DNA of 64,000 nucleotides, taken from NCBI GenBank assembly GCA_037956075.1, contig CP138327.1, forward strand, positions 248,001-312,000. The letters run 5' to 3'. The notes under the pieces were generated by a model. It was given only the letters and a program-made list of their open reading frames with translations, was not told the DNA's origin and made no database searches. This document shows positions 19,071 to 27,337 of this stretch, in pieces (the stretch's first letter is position 1; each line of letters begins with the position of its first letter). A program made the translations under genes and the position numbers. This DNA comes from Catillopecten margaritatus gill symbiont. Its GTDB lineage: Bacteria > Pseudomonadota > Gammaproteobacteria > PS1 > Pseudothioglobaceae.

Positions 19071-20046
19071 TTTTAACAATTTCGCCAATTAACCATGCTT
19101 TTTCACCTTGTAATTCTAAGTGTTTGATGGCGGCAGCACTTTCGTCTGCACTTAGAACTAAAACCATGCCGACACCACAGTTAAAAACGCGATACATTTC
19201 TGTCATTTCGATGTTACCAGTGTCTTGCAGGAATTGGAAAATCTCGGGGAACTCCCAAGAAGTGTTGTCTAATTTTGCGGCTAAATCATCGGGTAGAACG
19301 CGTGGGATGTTTTCTAACAAACCACCGCCAGTGATGTGCGAGATGGCGTGAACGGTGTGTTGTTTGAGCAGTGACAGTACGGATTTTACATAAATTTTGG
19401 TTGGTTCAATTAACTGCTGTAATTGGGCTTCGGTTGGTTCGACTCTTTCTAATACTTTGCGGATTAATGAATAGCCGTTTGAGTGTGGGCCGGATGAGCC
19501 AAGGGCGATTATATGGTCGCCATTTTTGACTTTACTACCGTCAATAACATCTGCTTTTTCAGCGATGCCAACGCAGAAACCTGCTAAATCGTAATCTTCA
19601 CCAGCATACATACCTGGCATTTCAGCAGTTTCACCACCAATTAAGGCACAACCCGATTGTTTACAACCTTCGCCAATGCCTGAAATGACAGAAACAGCGA
19701 TGTCGGTGTTGAGTTTTCCAGTTGCGTAATAATCTAAGAAAAATAACGGTTCTGCCCCTTGCACGATTAAATCATTGACGCACATTGCGACTAAATCGAT
19801 ACCAATGGTGTCGTGTTTATTGAGCATTTCTGCAACTTTTAATTTTGTGCCAACGCCGTCAGTGCCTGAGATTAAAACGGGGTTTTTGTATTGGTTGGTT
19901 GGTAACTCAAACATCGCACCAAATCCACCCAAACCTGCTAATACACCAGGTCTTGCGGTTGATTTTGCAATCGGTTTGATTTGTTCGATTAAGTCATTAC
20001 CTTTGTTGATATCAACGCCAGAATCTTGATAAGTCAATGAGGACAT
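19045..20046 (-). CDS. purM: Phosphoribosylformylglycinamidine cyclo-ligase
   Basis: AIR synthetase of purine biosynthesis, ATP-dependent. The ATG at 20046 gives 333 residues starting [19 protein letters not shown], as in other PurM proteins; the longer reading adds 12 residues without similarity. Conserved segments include [49 protein letters not shown] and [16 protein letters not shown]. It is divergent from pgsA and cotranscribed with purN. Confidence 0.97.
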   Translation of the reverse strand: MSSLTYQDSGVDINKGNDLIEQIKPIAKSTARPGVLAGLGGFGAMFELPTNQYKNPVLISGTDGVGTKLKVAEMLNKHDTIGIDLVAMCVNDLIVQGAEPLFFLDYYATGKLNTDIAVSVISGIGEGCKQSGCALIGGETAEMPGMYAGEDYDLAGFCVGIAEKADVIDGSKVKNGDHIIALGSSGPHSNGYSLIRKVLERVEPTEAQLQQLIEPTKIYVKSVLSLLKQHTVHAISHITGGGLLENIPRVLPDDLAAKLDNTSWEFPEIFQFLQDTGNIEMTEMYRVFNCGVGMVLVLSADESAAAIKHLELQGEKAWLIGEIVKNDGEQVLI

Positions 20047-20088
20047 AGATTTTTTCCGTATAATTAATTTATTTTGAAACACTTGAAA

Positions 20089-20655
20089 ATGAACCTGTCT
20101 TCCCTTCCAAATGCACTGTCAATTTTACGCATTATTTTAACCGCACCTGTGGTTTTATTTTTGTTAAATCACGAGTTTTCTTGGGCAATAGTATTGTTTT
20201 TTATTGCGGGCATTACCGACGGCTTGGACGGCTGGATTGCCAAGCGTTATTCCTGTCAAACCCGATTAGGCTCTATCCTTGATCCAACTGCTGACAAACT
20301 TTTATTGGTCAGTAGTTTTGTCACTTTGTGGTATATTGATTTGTTGCCATTGTGGTTATTAGCCCTGATTTTTTTACGAGATTTGATGATTGTGTCAGGC
20401 ACAGTAGGTAGTTTTATGGGCGATGGAGAGTCTAAAAATGATTTATTAGCCCCTTCAAAATTGTCCAAAATTAATACCGCTTTGCAAATTGCATTAGTGC
20501 TTTTTTTAGTGGCAACAGGTTTGTATTCAAGTTTGTCCGAATGGCATACTGTCTTTTTTATCATCGTGGCAACTTCCACTATGTTGAGTGGCGCTGATTA
20601 CATTTGGATTTGGTCTGAAAAAGCCATTTCACAAGAGAAGCGAAAGCAGAAATGA
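20089..20655 (+). CDS. pgsA: CDP-diacylglycerol-glycerol-3-phosphate 3-phosphatidyltransferase
   Basis: Integral membrane enzyme that makes phosphatidylglycerophosphate. The CDP-alcohol phosphotransferase motif is visible as [12 protein letters not shown] followed by [10 protein letters not shown], with the usual DG-A-G-D-D residues (Lys replaces Arg after the Ala). About five membrane helices follow. I chose the ATG at 20089; a TTG at 20074 adds five residues. A TATAAT at about 20060 lies in the divergent region shared with purM. Its stop overlaps the next start as ATGA. Confidence 0.93.
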   Translation: MNLSSLPNALSILRIILTAPVVLFLLNHEFSWAIVLFFIAGITDGLDGWIAKRYSCQTRLGSILDPTADKLLLVSSFVTLWYIDLLPLWLLALIFLRDLMIVSGTVGSFMGDGESKNDLLAPSKLSKINTALQIALVLFLVATGLYSSLSEWHTVFFIIVATSTMLSGADYIWIWSEKAISQEKRKQK

Positions 20656-21338
20656 AGCAACTCGGTTTACCTGTTTTATTAAATTCAAAAATGCGATTGA
20701 GCAATTTTGTCGGGGATAAAAATAGTCAAATTTTGACCTTTATTAACACGCTATTTGTCGATAATAAATCCAATGTAGTTGTTATATCGGGCGATAAATC
20801 CACAGGCAAAACCCATCTTTTACAAGGCTGTACTTTTGCGGCAATGGATAAGCAACTCAACGCAGTTTATATAGATTTAACAGAAGAATTGCCCGAAGCG
20901 TTCATTGCAGAATTAGCCACCGCAGATTGGGTATGCATTGATAATATCGATGTCGCTAACCCCCAGCAACAGCAAGAATTATTTGATTTATACAATCAAA
21001 TCAAGCACACACAAACGCAGCTGATTGTCAGTGCTAAAAATTTGCCAAATGAATTGGATTTATTAAAAGATTTAAAAACCCGTCTATCTTTAGCTGTGAG
21101 CTTCACACTTGAATCTTTAACAGATGAGCAAAAAATCGCCATTTTACAAAGCAAAATGACCGACAAAAACACGCACATTGATACCAAAATATATACTTAT
21201 TTATTTAAACATTACTCAAGAGATTTGAGCAATCTGCTGAATGCCATGAATCGATTAGATGAAGCATCCTTGCAGAAAAAAACCAAAATCACAGTGCCAT
21301 TGGTTAAACAAGTTTTAGACTTTAATTCGACTGATTAA
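20652..21338 (+). CDS. hda: DnaA-related regulator, Hda
   Basis: AAA+ protein related to DnaA domain III that, in gammaproteobacteria, works with the DNA clamp to stimulate hydrolysis of ATP-DnaA and prevent over-initiation. The 228-residue protein has an N-terminal clamp-binding-type segment ([10 protein letters not shown]), a Walker A region SGDKSTGKTHLLQG near 46-55 and a sensor II-like C-terminal HYSRDLSNLLNAMNRLDEAS. The Walker B motif reads VCIDNID. It lacks the DNA-binding domain IV of DnaA. It overlaps pgsA by 4 bases; pairing with a membrane gene is common for Hda. Confidence 0.88.
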   Translation: MKQLGLPVLLNSKMRLSNFVGDKNSQILTFINTLFVDNKSNVVVISGDKSTGKTHLLQGCTFAAMDKQLNAVYIDLTEELPEAFIAELATADWVCIDNIDVANPQQQQELFDLYNQIKHTQTQLIVSAKNLPNELDLLKDLKTRLSLAVSFTLESLTDEQKIAILQSKMTDKNTHIDTKIYTYLFKHYSRDLSNLLNAMNRLDEASLQKKTKITVPLVKQVLDFNSTD

Positions 21339-21344
21339 TAATAA

Positions 21345-21392
21345 AAAAACAAGTCCAACCTGCTTTCTCTGCAACAAGTCAGACCTGTTTTT
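21345..21392 (+). terminator. Possible terminator after hda
   Basis: AAAACAAGTC near 21347 can pair, with one mismatch, with GACCTGTTTT near 21383, followed by a short T-run. The loop is long (about 25 bases), so confidence is moderate. Confidence 0.4.
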
Positions 21393-21398
21393 AAGAAA

Positions 21399-21803
21399 TT
21401 AACGCACTCTAAATTTGAATTGAGAAATTTTTGGCATTAATTTTGAGAAGGGTAGTTTGTCGAAATTGGCGTATTTTGATTTAATTTTTTCGACCAATGT
21501 CGCAATGTCTTTGATATTATTTTCAGAAGATTGATGAATAATTTCTTGCAAGGCGAGTAACCCACCCATTTTAATTTTTGCTTGTTGTCCGACAGATAGA
21601 TTGGATTGATGGTGTGATTTTAAGGCAAAATCGCTGTTGGATCTAAGGTTTTGGTATAAAGAAGCGCAATCACCTGAGGCAGATTCATCGAGACAAGCAC
21701 CAAATTCTTTTTCAGCTATGCAGTCTTTGGCGGAGAATGCACAGCCACAGCGACCACTTAAAATTAAATGAGAAAATGGACAGGTGTAGTGTTTGTTTGA
21801 CAT
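21399..21803 (-). CDS. Cysteine-rich protein of unknown function
   Basis: A 134-residue soluble protein, beginning at ATG 21803. The N-terminal half holds six cysteines in the pattern CPFSHLILSGRCGC, CIAEKEFGACLD, GDCASLY, which could bind a metal or iron-sulfur centre; the C-terminal half is basic and ends SKLMPKISQFKFRVR. Similar short proteins with a CP-x-G-R-x-C start occur in other gammaproteobacteria, but I know of no assigned function. The gene is convergent with hda; longer in-frame readings extend into the adjacent miniature element and are probably artefacts. Confidence 0.65.
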   Translation of the reverse strand: MSNKHYTCPFSHLILSGRCGCAFSAKDCIAEKEFGACLDESASGDCASLYQNLRSNSDFALKSHHQSNLSVGQQAKIKMGGLLALQEIIHQSSENNIKDIATLVEKIKSKYANFDKLPFSKLMPKISQFKFRVR

Positions 21804-21825
21804 AATAACAGGCATTTTACATATT

Positions 21826-21986
21826 GAGACCTTTGCATAAATATGAATAATCATCAAAACGCCACTTTTCATCAAATTGAAAACTTTTTAAAAACACCCT
21901 TAGCCTTGCTAGGAGTAAATTTAAAAAATGCACAATTTAATAAAATCGGTCATTTTGCTAATCATCCCTATTTATGCAAAGGTCTC
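21826..21986. mobile_element. Miniature inverted-repeat element, family A, copy 1
   Basis: A 161-bp sequence with terminal inverted repeats of about 34 bp beginning GAGACCTTTGCATAAATA and ending TATTTATGCAAAGGTCTC. It encodes no transposase. Flanking pentamers are ATATT and ACATT, a near-perfect 5-bp duplication. A second copy, about 93% identical by eye and in the same orientation, lies at 23650. It ends 40 bases before the cysG start and adds an open but irrelevant N-terminal extension to that frame. Confidence 0.85.
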
Positions 21987-22026
21987 ACATTATAATACCT
22001 ACTTTGAATTTACCGCCGAACGACTT

Positions 22027-23415
22027 ATGGACTACTTCCCTATTTTTATTGATATTGCACAGAAACGCTGTTTAGTTGTTGGTGGTGGAGATATTGCTTA
22101 TCGAAAAATCAACTTATTATTAAAGGCAAATGCGCAAATTACTTGCGTATCGCCAGCGTCTTGTAAGGGTGTAGTTGAGTTGGCAAAAAATAAAAAAATC
22201 AATTTAGTGGCAAAGCATTTTGAATCGGACGATGTAAGCAAGCAAGTGTTGATTGTTTCTGCAACGGATGATATGGAATTAAATACACGAGTCTCTGAGT
22301 TAGCACAAGCGGCGAATATTCCAGTAAATGTAGTGGATTCGCCTGAGTTATGCACCTATATTATGCCATCAATTGTTGACAGAAGTCCAATTGTGGTCGC
22401 AATTTCATCGGCAGGAAAAGCACCCGTATTAGCCCGACTTATTCGTGCTAAATTAGAAAGTACAATTCCGAATGCATATGGTAAATTGGCGACACTGGCA
22501 GGTAATTTTAGAGAGCAAGTTAAAGCCAAATTTAACAACATTGAAGACCGTCGTTATTTTTGGGAAAAAGCGTTTTCAGGTGTAGTAGCAGAAAAAGTTT
22601 TTGCAGGCAAAATTGACGAAGCTCAAACAGATTTACAAGCACAACTTGACGACAGCACCGACAGTGATATTGGTGAGGTTTATCTCGTTGGTGGTGGTCC
22701 AGGCGACCCAGATTTATTGACTTTTAAAGCGTTGCGTTTAATGCAACAGGCGGATGTGATTCTGCATGACCGTTTGGTTTCCAATGAAGTAATGGAATTG
22801 GTGCGTCGTGATGCCGAGTTGATTTATGTCGGCAAAGAACGCGATAATCACAGTGTGCCACAAGACGGCATTAATCAATTATTGGTGGATTTAGCCAAGC
22901 AGGGCAGGCGTGTTTGTCGTTTAAAAGGGGGCGACCCGTTCATTTTTGGACGAGGTGGTGAAGAGATTGAAACCCTTGCAGAAAATAACATTCCCTTTCA
23001 AGTGGTGCCAGGTATTACCGCTGCATCAGGCTGTTCAACTTATTCAGGCATTCCACTCACACACCGTGATTATTCGCAATCGTGTCGTTTTGTGACGGGG
23101 CATTTGAAAGACGGCAGTATGAATTTGCCGTGGGATGAGTTAGCTGTTGAACAACAAACCATTGTTTTTTATATGGCACTCAAAGGTGCACAACATCTAT
23201 CAGAACAACTTATTGCCCACGGACTGCGTGGGGAAATGCCAGTGGCTTTGGTAGAAAAAGGCACCACACCCGACCACAAAGTTCACACTACAACTTTGGC
23301 AGAATTACCTAGCTTGGTGGCAAACGAAGTTATTCACGCACCAACGCTGATTATCGTTGGCGAAGTGGTTAAGTTAAGAGAAAAACTAAACTGGTTTGAC
23401 GCTGAAAAAACTTAG
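22027..23415 (+). CDS. cysG: Siroheme synthase, trifunctional
   Basis: Fusion enzyme that turns uroporphyrinogen III into siroheme, the cofactor of sulfite and nitrite reductases. The 462-residue protein starts MDYFPIFIDIAQKRCLVVGG: the N-terminal dehydrogenase/ferrochelatase module has a Rossmann GGGDIAYRK motif and the phosphoserine-type loop ISSAGKAPVLARLIR, and the C-terminal SAM-dependent methyltransferase has VYLVGGGPGDPDLLT, VCRLKGGDPFIFGRGGEE and GITAASGCSTYSGIPLTHR. In a sulfur oxidiser siroheme would serve reverse-acting dissimilatory sulfite reductase; that role is inferred. An upstream ATG at 21928 lies in the miniature element and is rejected. Confidence 0.95.
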   Translation: MDYFPIFIDIAQKRCLVVGGGDIAYRKINLLLKANAQITCVSPASCKGVVELAKNKKINLVAKHFESDDVSKQVLIVSATDDMELNTRVSELAQAANIPVNVVDSPELCTYIMPSIVDRSPIVVAISSAGKAPVLARLIRAKLESTIPNAYGKLATLAGNFREQVKAKFNNIEDRRYFWEKAFSGVVAEKVFAGKIDEAQTDLQAQLDDSTDSDIGEVYLVGGGPGDPDLLTFKALRLMQQADVILHDRLVSNEVMELVRRDAELIYVGKERDNHSVPQDGINQLLVDLAKQGRRVCRLKGGDPFIFGRGGEEIETLAENNIPFQVVPGITAASGCSTYSGIPLTHRDYSQSCRFVTGHLKDGSMNLPWDELAVEQQTIVFYMALKGAQHLSEQLIAHGLRGEMPVALVEKGTTPDHKVHTTTLAELPSLVANEVIHAPTLIIVGEVVKLREKLNWFDAEKT

Positions 23416-23606
23416 TTTTTCATTCCAGTTGCTTTAAATATCATTGCTGCTGGGCAAAAACCCGTGAATGCAGATTGAAATAAGTTAAAACCAACAAAAA
23501 AAGTTAGCCACAACCAATTTGGCTCACTAAAGTTGATGCCACTGAGTAACAGTGAACCCATAATAAAAAAACCTGCCATTGCTGATATTGCGTTATTGAT
23601 TGTCAT
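23412..23606 (-). CDS. DUF2892 inner-membrane protein
   Basis: A 64-residue two-helix membrane protein of the DUF2892 family (the membrane part of YgaP-like proteins). The signature is NLFQSAFTGFCPAAMIFKATG at the C-terminus with a conserved Cys-Pro, and the N-terminus has the second hydrophobic helix. In YgaP this region is fused to a rhodanese; here it stands alone. Function is unknown, though association with sulfur-transfer proteins is common. Its stop overlaps the convergent cysG stop by 4 bases. Confidence 0.85.
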   Translation of the reverse strand: MTINNAISAMAGFFIMGSLLLSGINFSEPNWLWLTFFVGFNLFQSAFTGFCPAAMIFKATGMKN

Positions 23607-23649
23607 TATTTATCCTTATCTGTTATAAAAAAAATCTATTCTATCATAT

Positions 23650-23811
23650 GAGACCTTTGCATAAATATGAATAATCATCAAAACGCCACTTTTCATCAAA
23701 TTGAAAACTTTTTTAAAAACACCCTTAGCCTTGCTAGGAGTGGATTTAAAAAATTCCCAATTTAATAAAACTTGTCATTTTGCTAATCATCCCTATTTAT
23801 GCAAAGGTCTC
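23650..23811. mobile_element. Miniature inverted-repeat element, family A, copy 2
   Basis: A 162-bp near-copy of the element at 21826, in the same orientation, with the same GAGACC/GGTCTC ends. The flanking pentamers are both CATAT (23645-23649 and 23812-23816), a perfect 5-bp target-site duplication. No coding capacity. Its right end reaches the expected -35 position of the tRNA-Leu promoter. Confidence 0.9.
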
Positions 23812-23851
23812 CATATATAAATCTGACTTTGGGTATAATGCACCACTTCAA

Positions 23852-23936
23852 GCGGGAGTGGTGGAATTGGTAGACACGCTGGATTTAGGTTCCAGTGCTG
23901 TAAGGCGTGAGAGTTCGAGTCTCTCCTTCCGCACCA
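23852..23936 (+). tRNA. tRNA-Leu (anticodon TAG)
   Basis: An 85-nt cloverleaf with acceptor GCGGGAG/CTTCCGC and encoded ACCA end, D-loop TGGAATTGGTAGACA, anticodon stem CTGGA/TCCAG around loop TTTAGGT (anticodon TAG), a long class II variable arm and T-arm GAGTTCGAGTCTC. A TATAAT lies at 23834-23839. The anticodon reads CUN codons. Confidence 0.97.
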
Positions 23937-23945
23937 TATTTAAAA

Positions 23946-23974
23946 GAAAGGGCATATTTTTTATGCCCTTTTTT
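23946..23974 (+). terminator. Terminator after tRNA-Leu
   Basis: Hairpin AAGGGCAT/ATGCCCTT with a T-rich loop, followed by a T-run, directly downstream of the tRNA gene. Confidence 0.85.
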
Positions 23975-24025
23975 CTGTTTATTGCGTTATAATAAATTTA
24001 ATTTTGAACCAACGGGGAAAATACA

Positions 24026-24532
24026 ATGAATAAAATAAAATTAGCAACAATAGCAAGCGTGATGATGTGTGCAACGACAGTAACAGCAAACAATTATGAT
24101 TATGCTACAGTAACTTCTGTAAAAGCGAATTATAGTAATTACACAACACGCACTCCTTATCAAGATTGCTATACTAAGCAAGTTCGTCAAAATATACAGG
24201 GCGATGGGTCAATAACCAATGAGTTGATCGGTGGTTTATTAGGGGGTGCAATTGGCAACCAATTCGGCAAAGGGGATGGTAGAGATGCGATGACGGGTGT
24301 GGGTGCGATATTAGGTGCCTCAATCGCTCATGATGGTGAAAATCAAGGGTATCGCACTGTTAATCAAGATGTTTGTGAAACACGATATAGAAATGTTTCA
24401 GAAAGCCAACTTGATGATTATTTGGTTGGGTTTGATTACGAAGGCAGAAGTTATTCTGCGAGAACTAAGCGTGGCGGTATTAGAGAAGGAGACAGTATCA
24501 AAGTTCGCATCAATATTGCGCCGATTTTTTAA
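24026..24532 (+). CDS. Outer-envelope glycine-zipper 2TM protein
   Basis: A 168-residue protein with a Sec signal peptide (about 22 residues, ending TANN) and a glycine-zipper segment ELIGGLLGGAIGNQFGKGDG followed by TGVGAILGASIA near residues 70-105, as in SlyB and the rickettsial 17-kDa antigen family. The C-terminal region is beta-rich with VCETRYRNVSES. No lipobox cysteine is placed at the cleavage site, so it is probably not a lipoprotein, unlike many relatives. A terminator follows. Likely an envelope-stability protein; the precise role is unknown. Confidence 0.8.
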   Translation: MNKIKLATIASVMMCATTVTANNYDYATVTSVKANYSNYTTRTPYQDCYTKQVRQNIQGDGSITNELIGGLLGGAIGNQFGKGDGRDAMTGVGAILGASIAHDGENQGYRTVNQDVCETRYRNVSESQLDDYLVGFDYEGRSYSARTKRGGIREGDSIKVRINIAPIF

Positions 24533-24550
24533 AAAAACCTTTGGTGATAG

Positions 24551-24577
24551 AAAAGGCGTATTTTGCGCCTTTTTTTT
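24551..24577 (+). terminator. Terminator after the glycine-zipper gene
   Basis: Stem AAAAGGCG/CGCCTTTT with loop TATTTTG and a run of eight or more T. Confidence 0.9.
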
Positions 24578-24605
24578 CGTTTATTACACGGTAAAATTAC
24601 CCCTT

Positions 24606-25424
24606 ATGCATACGCTTATTCTACATTCTAAAAATTTGGATATTGCCACTAAAATGGTGGATTCATTGGGTGTTGCGTTTGAATCTAAAGCCACACATTT
24701 TCGTTTTCAAACAAAACAAAAAATTGATGTTGTTCCTTTGCGTGCAGAGTTTGGGGTGGATATTAATTATTTGCCTGATTTTGATTTTTCGCACACAGCG
24801 CTTTTTATTAGTGATATGGATTCAACGCTGATTAATATTGAATGCATTGATGAAATTGCAGATTTCGCTCATCTTAAACCGCAAGTGGCTGAGATTACTG
24901 AGCGGGCAATGCAGGGGGAATTGGATTTTAATGCGTCGTTGATTGAACGAGTGTCTTTGCTCAAAGGCTTGAATGTTTCGGTGTTAAATCAAGTTTATAC
25001 CGAGCGTTTGCAAGTGAATGAAGGCGGTGAATATTTAGTGCAATTTTTGAAAAAACAAGGGGTAAAAACAGCCGTTGTTTCGGGTGGGTTTACTTATTTT
25101 ACGCATCGTTTAGCACAGGATATTGGACTGGACTACGACCGTGCAAATGTATTGGCGATTGAAAATAATCAACTGACGGGTAAAGTGGAAGGCGACATTA
25201 TTAACGCTACTGCCAAGGCTGAGTTTGTTGCTGAATTGTGTGAACAATATCAAGTGTCGCCGAGTCAAGTGATTGTAGCAGGGGATGGGGCGAATGATTT
25301 GGAGATGATGGCAGTGGCTGGATTGTCGGTGGCATATCACGCCAAACCCACAGTAATTAAGTATGCAGATATTGTCATTAATGCCGGTGGATTAGATAAA
25401 ATAGTAGATTTATTTGATGAATAA
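24606..25424 (+). CDS. serB: Phosphoserine phosphatase
   Basis: HAD-superfamily enzyme that dephosphorylates phosphoserine, the last step of serine synthesis. The 272-residue product begins MHTLILHSKNLD at ATG 24606. The catalytic motif I FISDMDSTLI puts the nucleophile at Asp70 and the acid/base at Asp72; motif II is VVSGGFTYF, and motif III/IV is VAGDGANDLEMM. The longer frame that opens at 24315 overlaps the upstream gene and is not used. A TAAAAT box lies about nine bases before the ATG, so the message may be nearly leaderless. Three bases separate it from ccmF. Confidence 0.95.
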   Translation: MHTLILHSKNLDIATKMVDSLGVAFESKATHFRFQTKQKIDVVPLRAEFGVDINYLPDFDFSHTALFISDMDSTLINIECIDEIADFAHLKPQVAEITERAMQGELDFNASLIERVSLLKGLNVSVLNQVYTERLQVNEGGEYLVQFLKKQGVKTAVVSGGFTYFTHRLAQDIGLDYDRANVLAIENNQLTGKVEGDIINATAKAEFVAELCEQYQVSPSQVIVAGDGANDLEMMAVAGLSVAYHAKPTVIKYADIVINAGGLDKIVDLFDE

Positions 25425-25426
25425 TT

Positions 25427-27337
25427 ATGTTACCTGAAATTGGACATTTTGCGTTAATCTTGGCTTTAGTTGCTTCTGTGGGGCAGGTCGTCTTACCGAG
25501 TGCAGGGCTGATACGAGGTAATTTTTCTTTGACACAACTGTCTCGACCTTTGCTGTGGATGCAGTTTTTTTGGCTGGTTGTGGCGTTTGCGGTGTTGATG
25601 AATGCCTTTGTGGTGGATGATTTTTCGGTTAAATATGTTGCCAGTAATTCTAATACAAACCTCCCTGATATGTTTAAAATGTCGGCTGTTTGGGGGGCAC
25701 ACGAAGGCTCATTATTGTTGTGGGCGTTGATATTATCGGTGTGGAGCGTGGCAGTTTCTATTTTTTCTAAACGCTTGCCTGCACAGGTGTTAAATCATAT
25801 TTTGATTATTTTAGGGCTGATTAGTATCGGCTTTTTGTTGTTTTTATTATTGACCTCTAACCCCTTTGAACGCTTAGATATTATCCCAACACAGGGGCGA
25901 GAACTCAATCCATTGCTACAAGATTTTGGCTTGATTATTCATCCGCCGATGTTGTATATGGGTTATGTGGGGCTGGCAATTCCGTTTGCCTTTGTGCTGT
26001 CGTCGCTGATTCGTGGGCAGTTGGATTCTACTTGGTTACGCTGGTCGCGTCCGTGGACTTTAGTGGCGTGGGCGTTCCTGACTTTTGGTATTACTTTAGG
26101 TTCTTGGTGGGCGTATTACGAACTCGGCTGGGGCGGTTGGTGGTTTTGGGATCCAGTTGAAAATGCGTCATTTATGCCGTGGTTAGTGGCAACGGCGTTG
26201 GTGCATTCTTTGAGTGTGAGTGAGAAACGCGGGGCATTTAAACATTGGACAGTGTTGTTGGCAATTGCTGGATTTTCTTTGAGTTTGTTGGGGACTTTCT
26301 TGGTGCGTTCGGGGATTTTGACTTCGGTGCATTCGTTCGCTGCTGACCCTGCACGGGGTTTGTTTATTTTGGTGTTTTTGGTGATTGTGGTCGGTGGTTC
26401 GTTGGGCTTGTATGCGTGGCGTGCAAATTTGATGCGTAGCAATAATAGTTTCTCGTTGTTATCAAGAGAAAGTGGACTGTTAATCAATAATATTTTATTA
26501 GTCGCAGCATTGTTGAGTGTGTTTTTAGGCACGCTTTATCCACTGTTATTAGACTCGTTAGGGCTGGGCAAAATCTCAGTCGGTGCGCCGTATTTTGATG
26601 CGGTGTTTATTCCGATTATGATACCTGCGGTGTTAGCGTTGGCAATTGGTGGGTATTTGCGTTGGAAAAAAGACAAGTTAGACAGAGTGGTGGATGTGAC
26701 TATCCATATGGTGTTTGTGATTTCAACGATAACACTGATTGCTTATTTGTCTATTGAGAATGTTTATGTGGTGTTGGCAGTGTTTTTATCTTCTTGGGTT
26801 ACGCTGCATTCGTTGCTGCTGTTGGTGCAAAGGTTGGTTCAACGAGGCAATCCAAGTTTGGCATTTATAGGGATGATAGTGGCACATATTGGTATTGCGA
26901 TATTTTTATTTGGTGCCACAGTAACGACGCAACTTGGCGTGGAAAAAGACATTAAGATGGCAATGAATGAAACGGTAACCATTAAAGGCTATGATTTTAC
27001 CTTTAGAGGGGTTAGCAAACTCCAAGGTGCAAACTATACAGGTAGCAAAGGGGTGATTGATGTGGCATACGAAGGCGAAAAAATTACGACTTTGCAACCT
27101 GAAAAACGCCAATATGTGACGGGTATGCCAATGACTGAAGCGGCGATTGACCCATCCCTGTTCCGTGATATTTATGTTGCCTTGGGTGAGGATTTGGGTA
27201 ATGACGCTTGGAGTTTGAGATTGTATTACAAGCCGTTAATTCGTTGGATTTGGCTGGGTGGATTATTTATTACCTTCGGTGCATTGTTGGCGGCCTTTGA
27301 TAGACGCTATCGCTTAAAAGTAAGGAGACAATCATGA
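25427..27337 (+). CDS. ccmF: Cytochrome c maturation protein CcmF
   Basis: Polytopic membrane protein of System I cytochrome c maturation that takes heme from CcmE and joins it to apocytochrome. The 636-residue sequence has the tryptophan-rich WWD domain GWGGWWFWDPVENASFMPWL near residues 230-250, periplasmic heme-ligand histidines in IIHPPMLYMGY and TALVHSLSVSEK, and about 15 helices. It overlaps ccmI by 4 bases. The usual intervening ccmG and ccmH genes are missing between ccmF and ccmI. Confidence 0.95.
   Translation: MLPEIGHFALILALVASVGQVVLPSAGLIRGNFSLTQLSRPLLWMQFFWLVVAFAVLMNAFVVDDFSVKYVASNSNTNLPDMFKMSAVWGAHEGSLLLWALILSVWSVAVSIFSKRLPAQVLNHILIILGLISIGFLLFLLLTSNPFERLDIIPTQGRELNPLLQDFGLIIHPPMLYMGYVGLAIPFAFVLSSLIRGQLDSTWLRWSRPWTLVAWAFLTFGITLGSWWAYYELGWGGWWFWDPVENASFMPWLVATALVHSLSVSEKRGAFKHWTVLLAIAGFSLSLLGTFLVRSGILTSVHSFAADPARGLFILVFLVIVVGGSLGLYAWRANLMRSNNSFSLLSRESGLLINNILLVAALLSVFLGTLYPLLLDSLGLGKISVGAPYFDAVFIPIMIPAVLALAIGGYLRWKKDKLDRVVDVTIHMVFVISTITLIAYLSIENVYVVLAVFLSSWVTLHSLLLLVQRLVQRGNPSLAFIGMIVAHIGIAIFLFGATVTTQLGVEKDIKMAMNETVTIKGYDFTFRGVSKLQGANYTGSKGVIDVAYEGEKITTLQPEKRQYVTGMPMTEAAIDPSLFRDIYVALGEDLGNDAWSLRLYYKPLIRWIWLGGLFITFGALLAAFDRRYRLKVRRQS

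Noticed and set aside
21928-22026. N-terminal extension of cysG by 33 residues
   Set aside because: It is encoded by the right end of a miniature element, and the conserved protein begins at MDYFPIF.
23780-23992. Open frame of 70 residues across tRNA-Leu
   Set aside because: It overlaps the tRNA gene and starts in a miniature element.
24315-24605. Extension of serB upstream by 97 residues
   Set aside because: It lies in another frame of the glycine-zipper gene and its terminator; family length fits the start at 24606.
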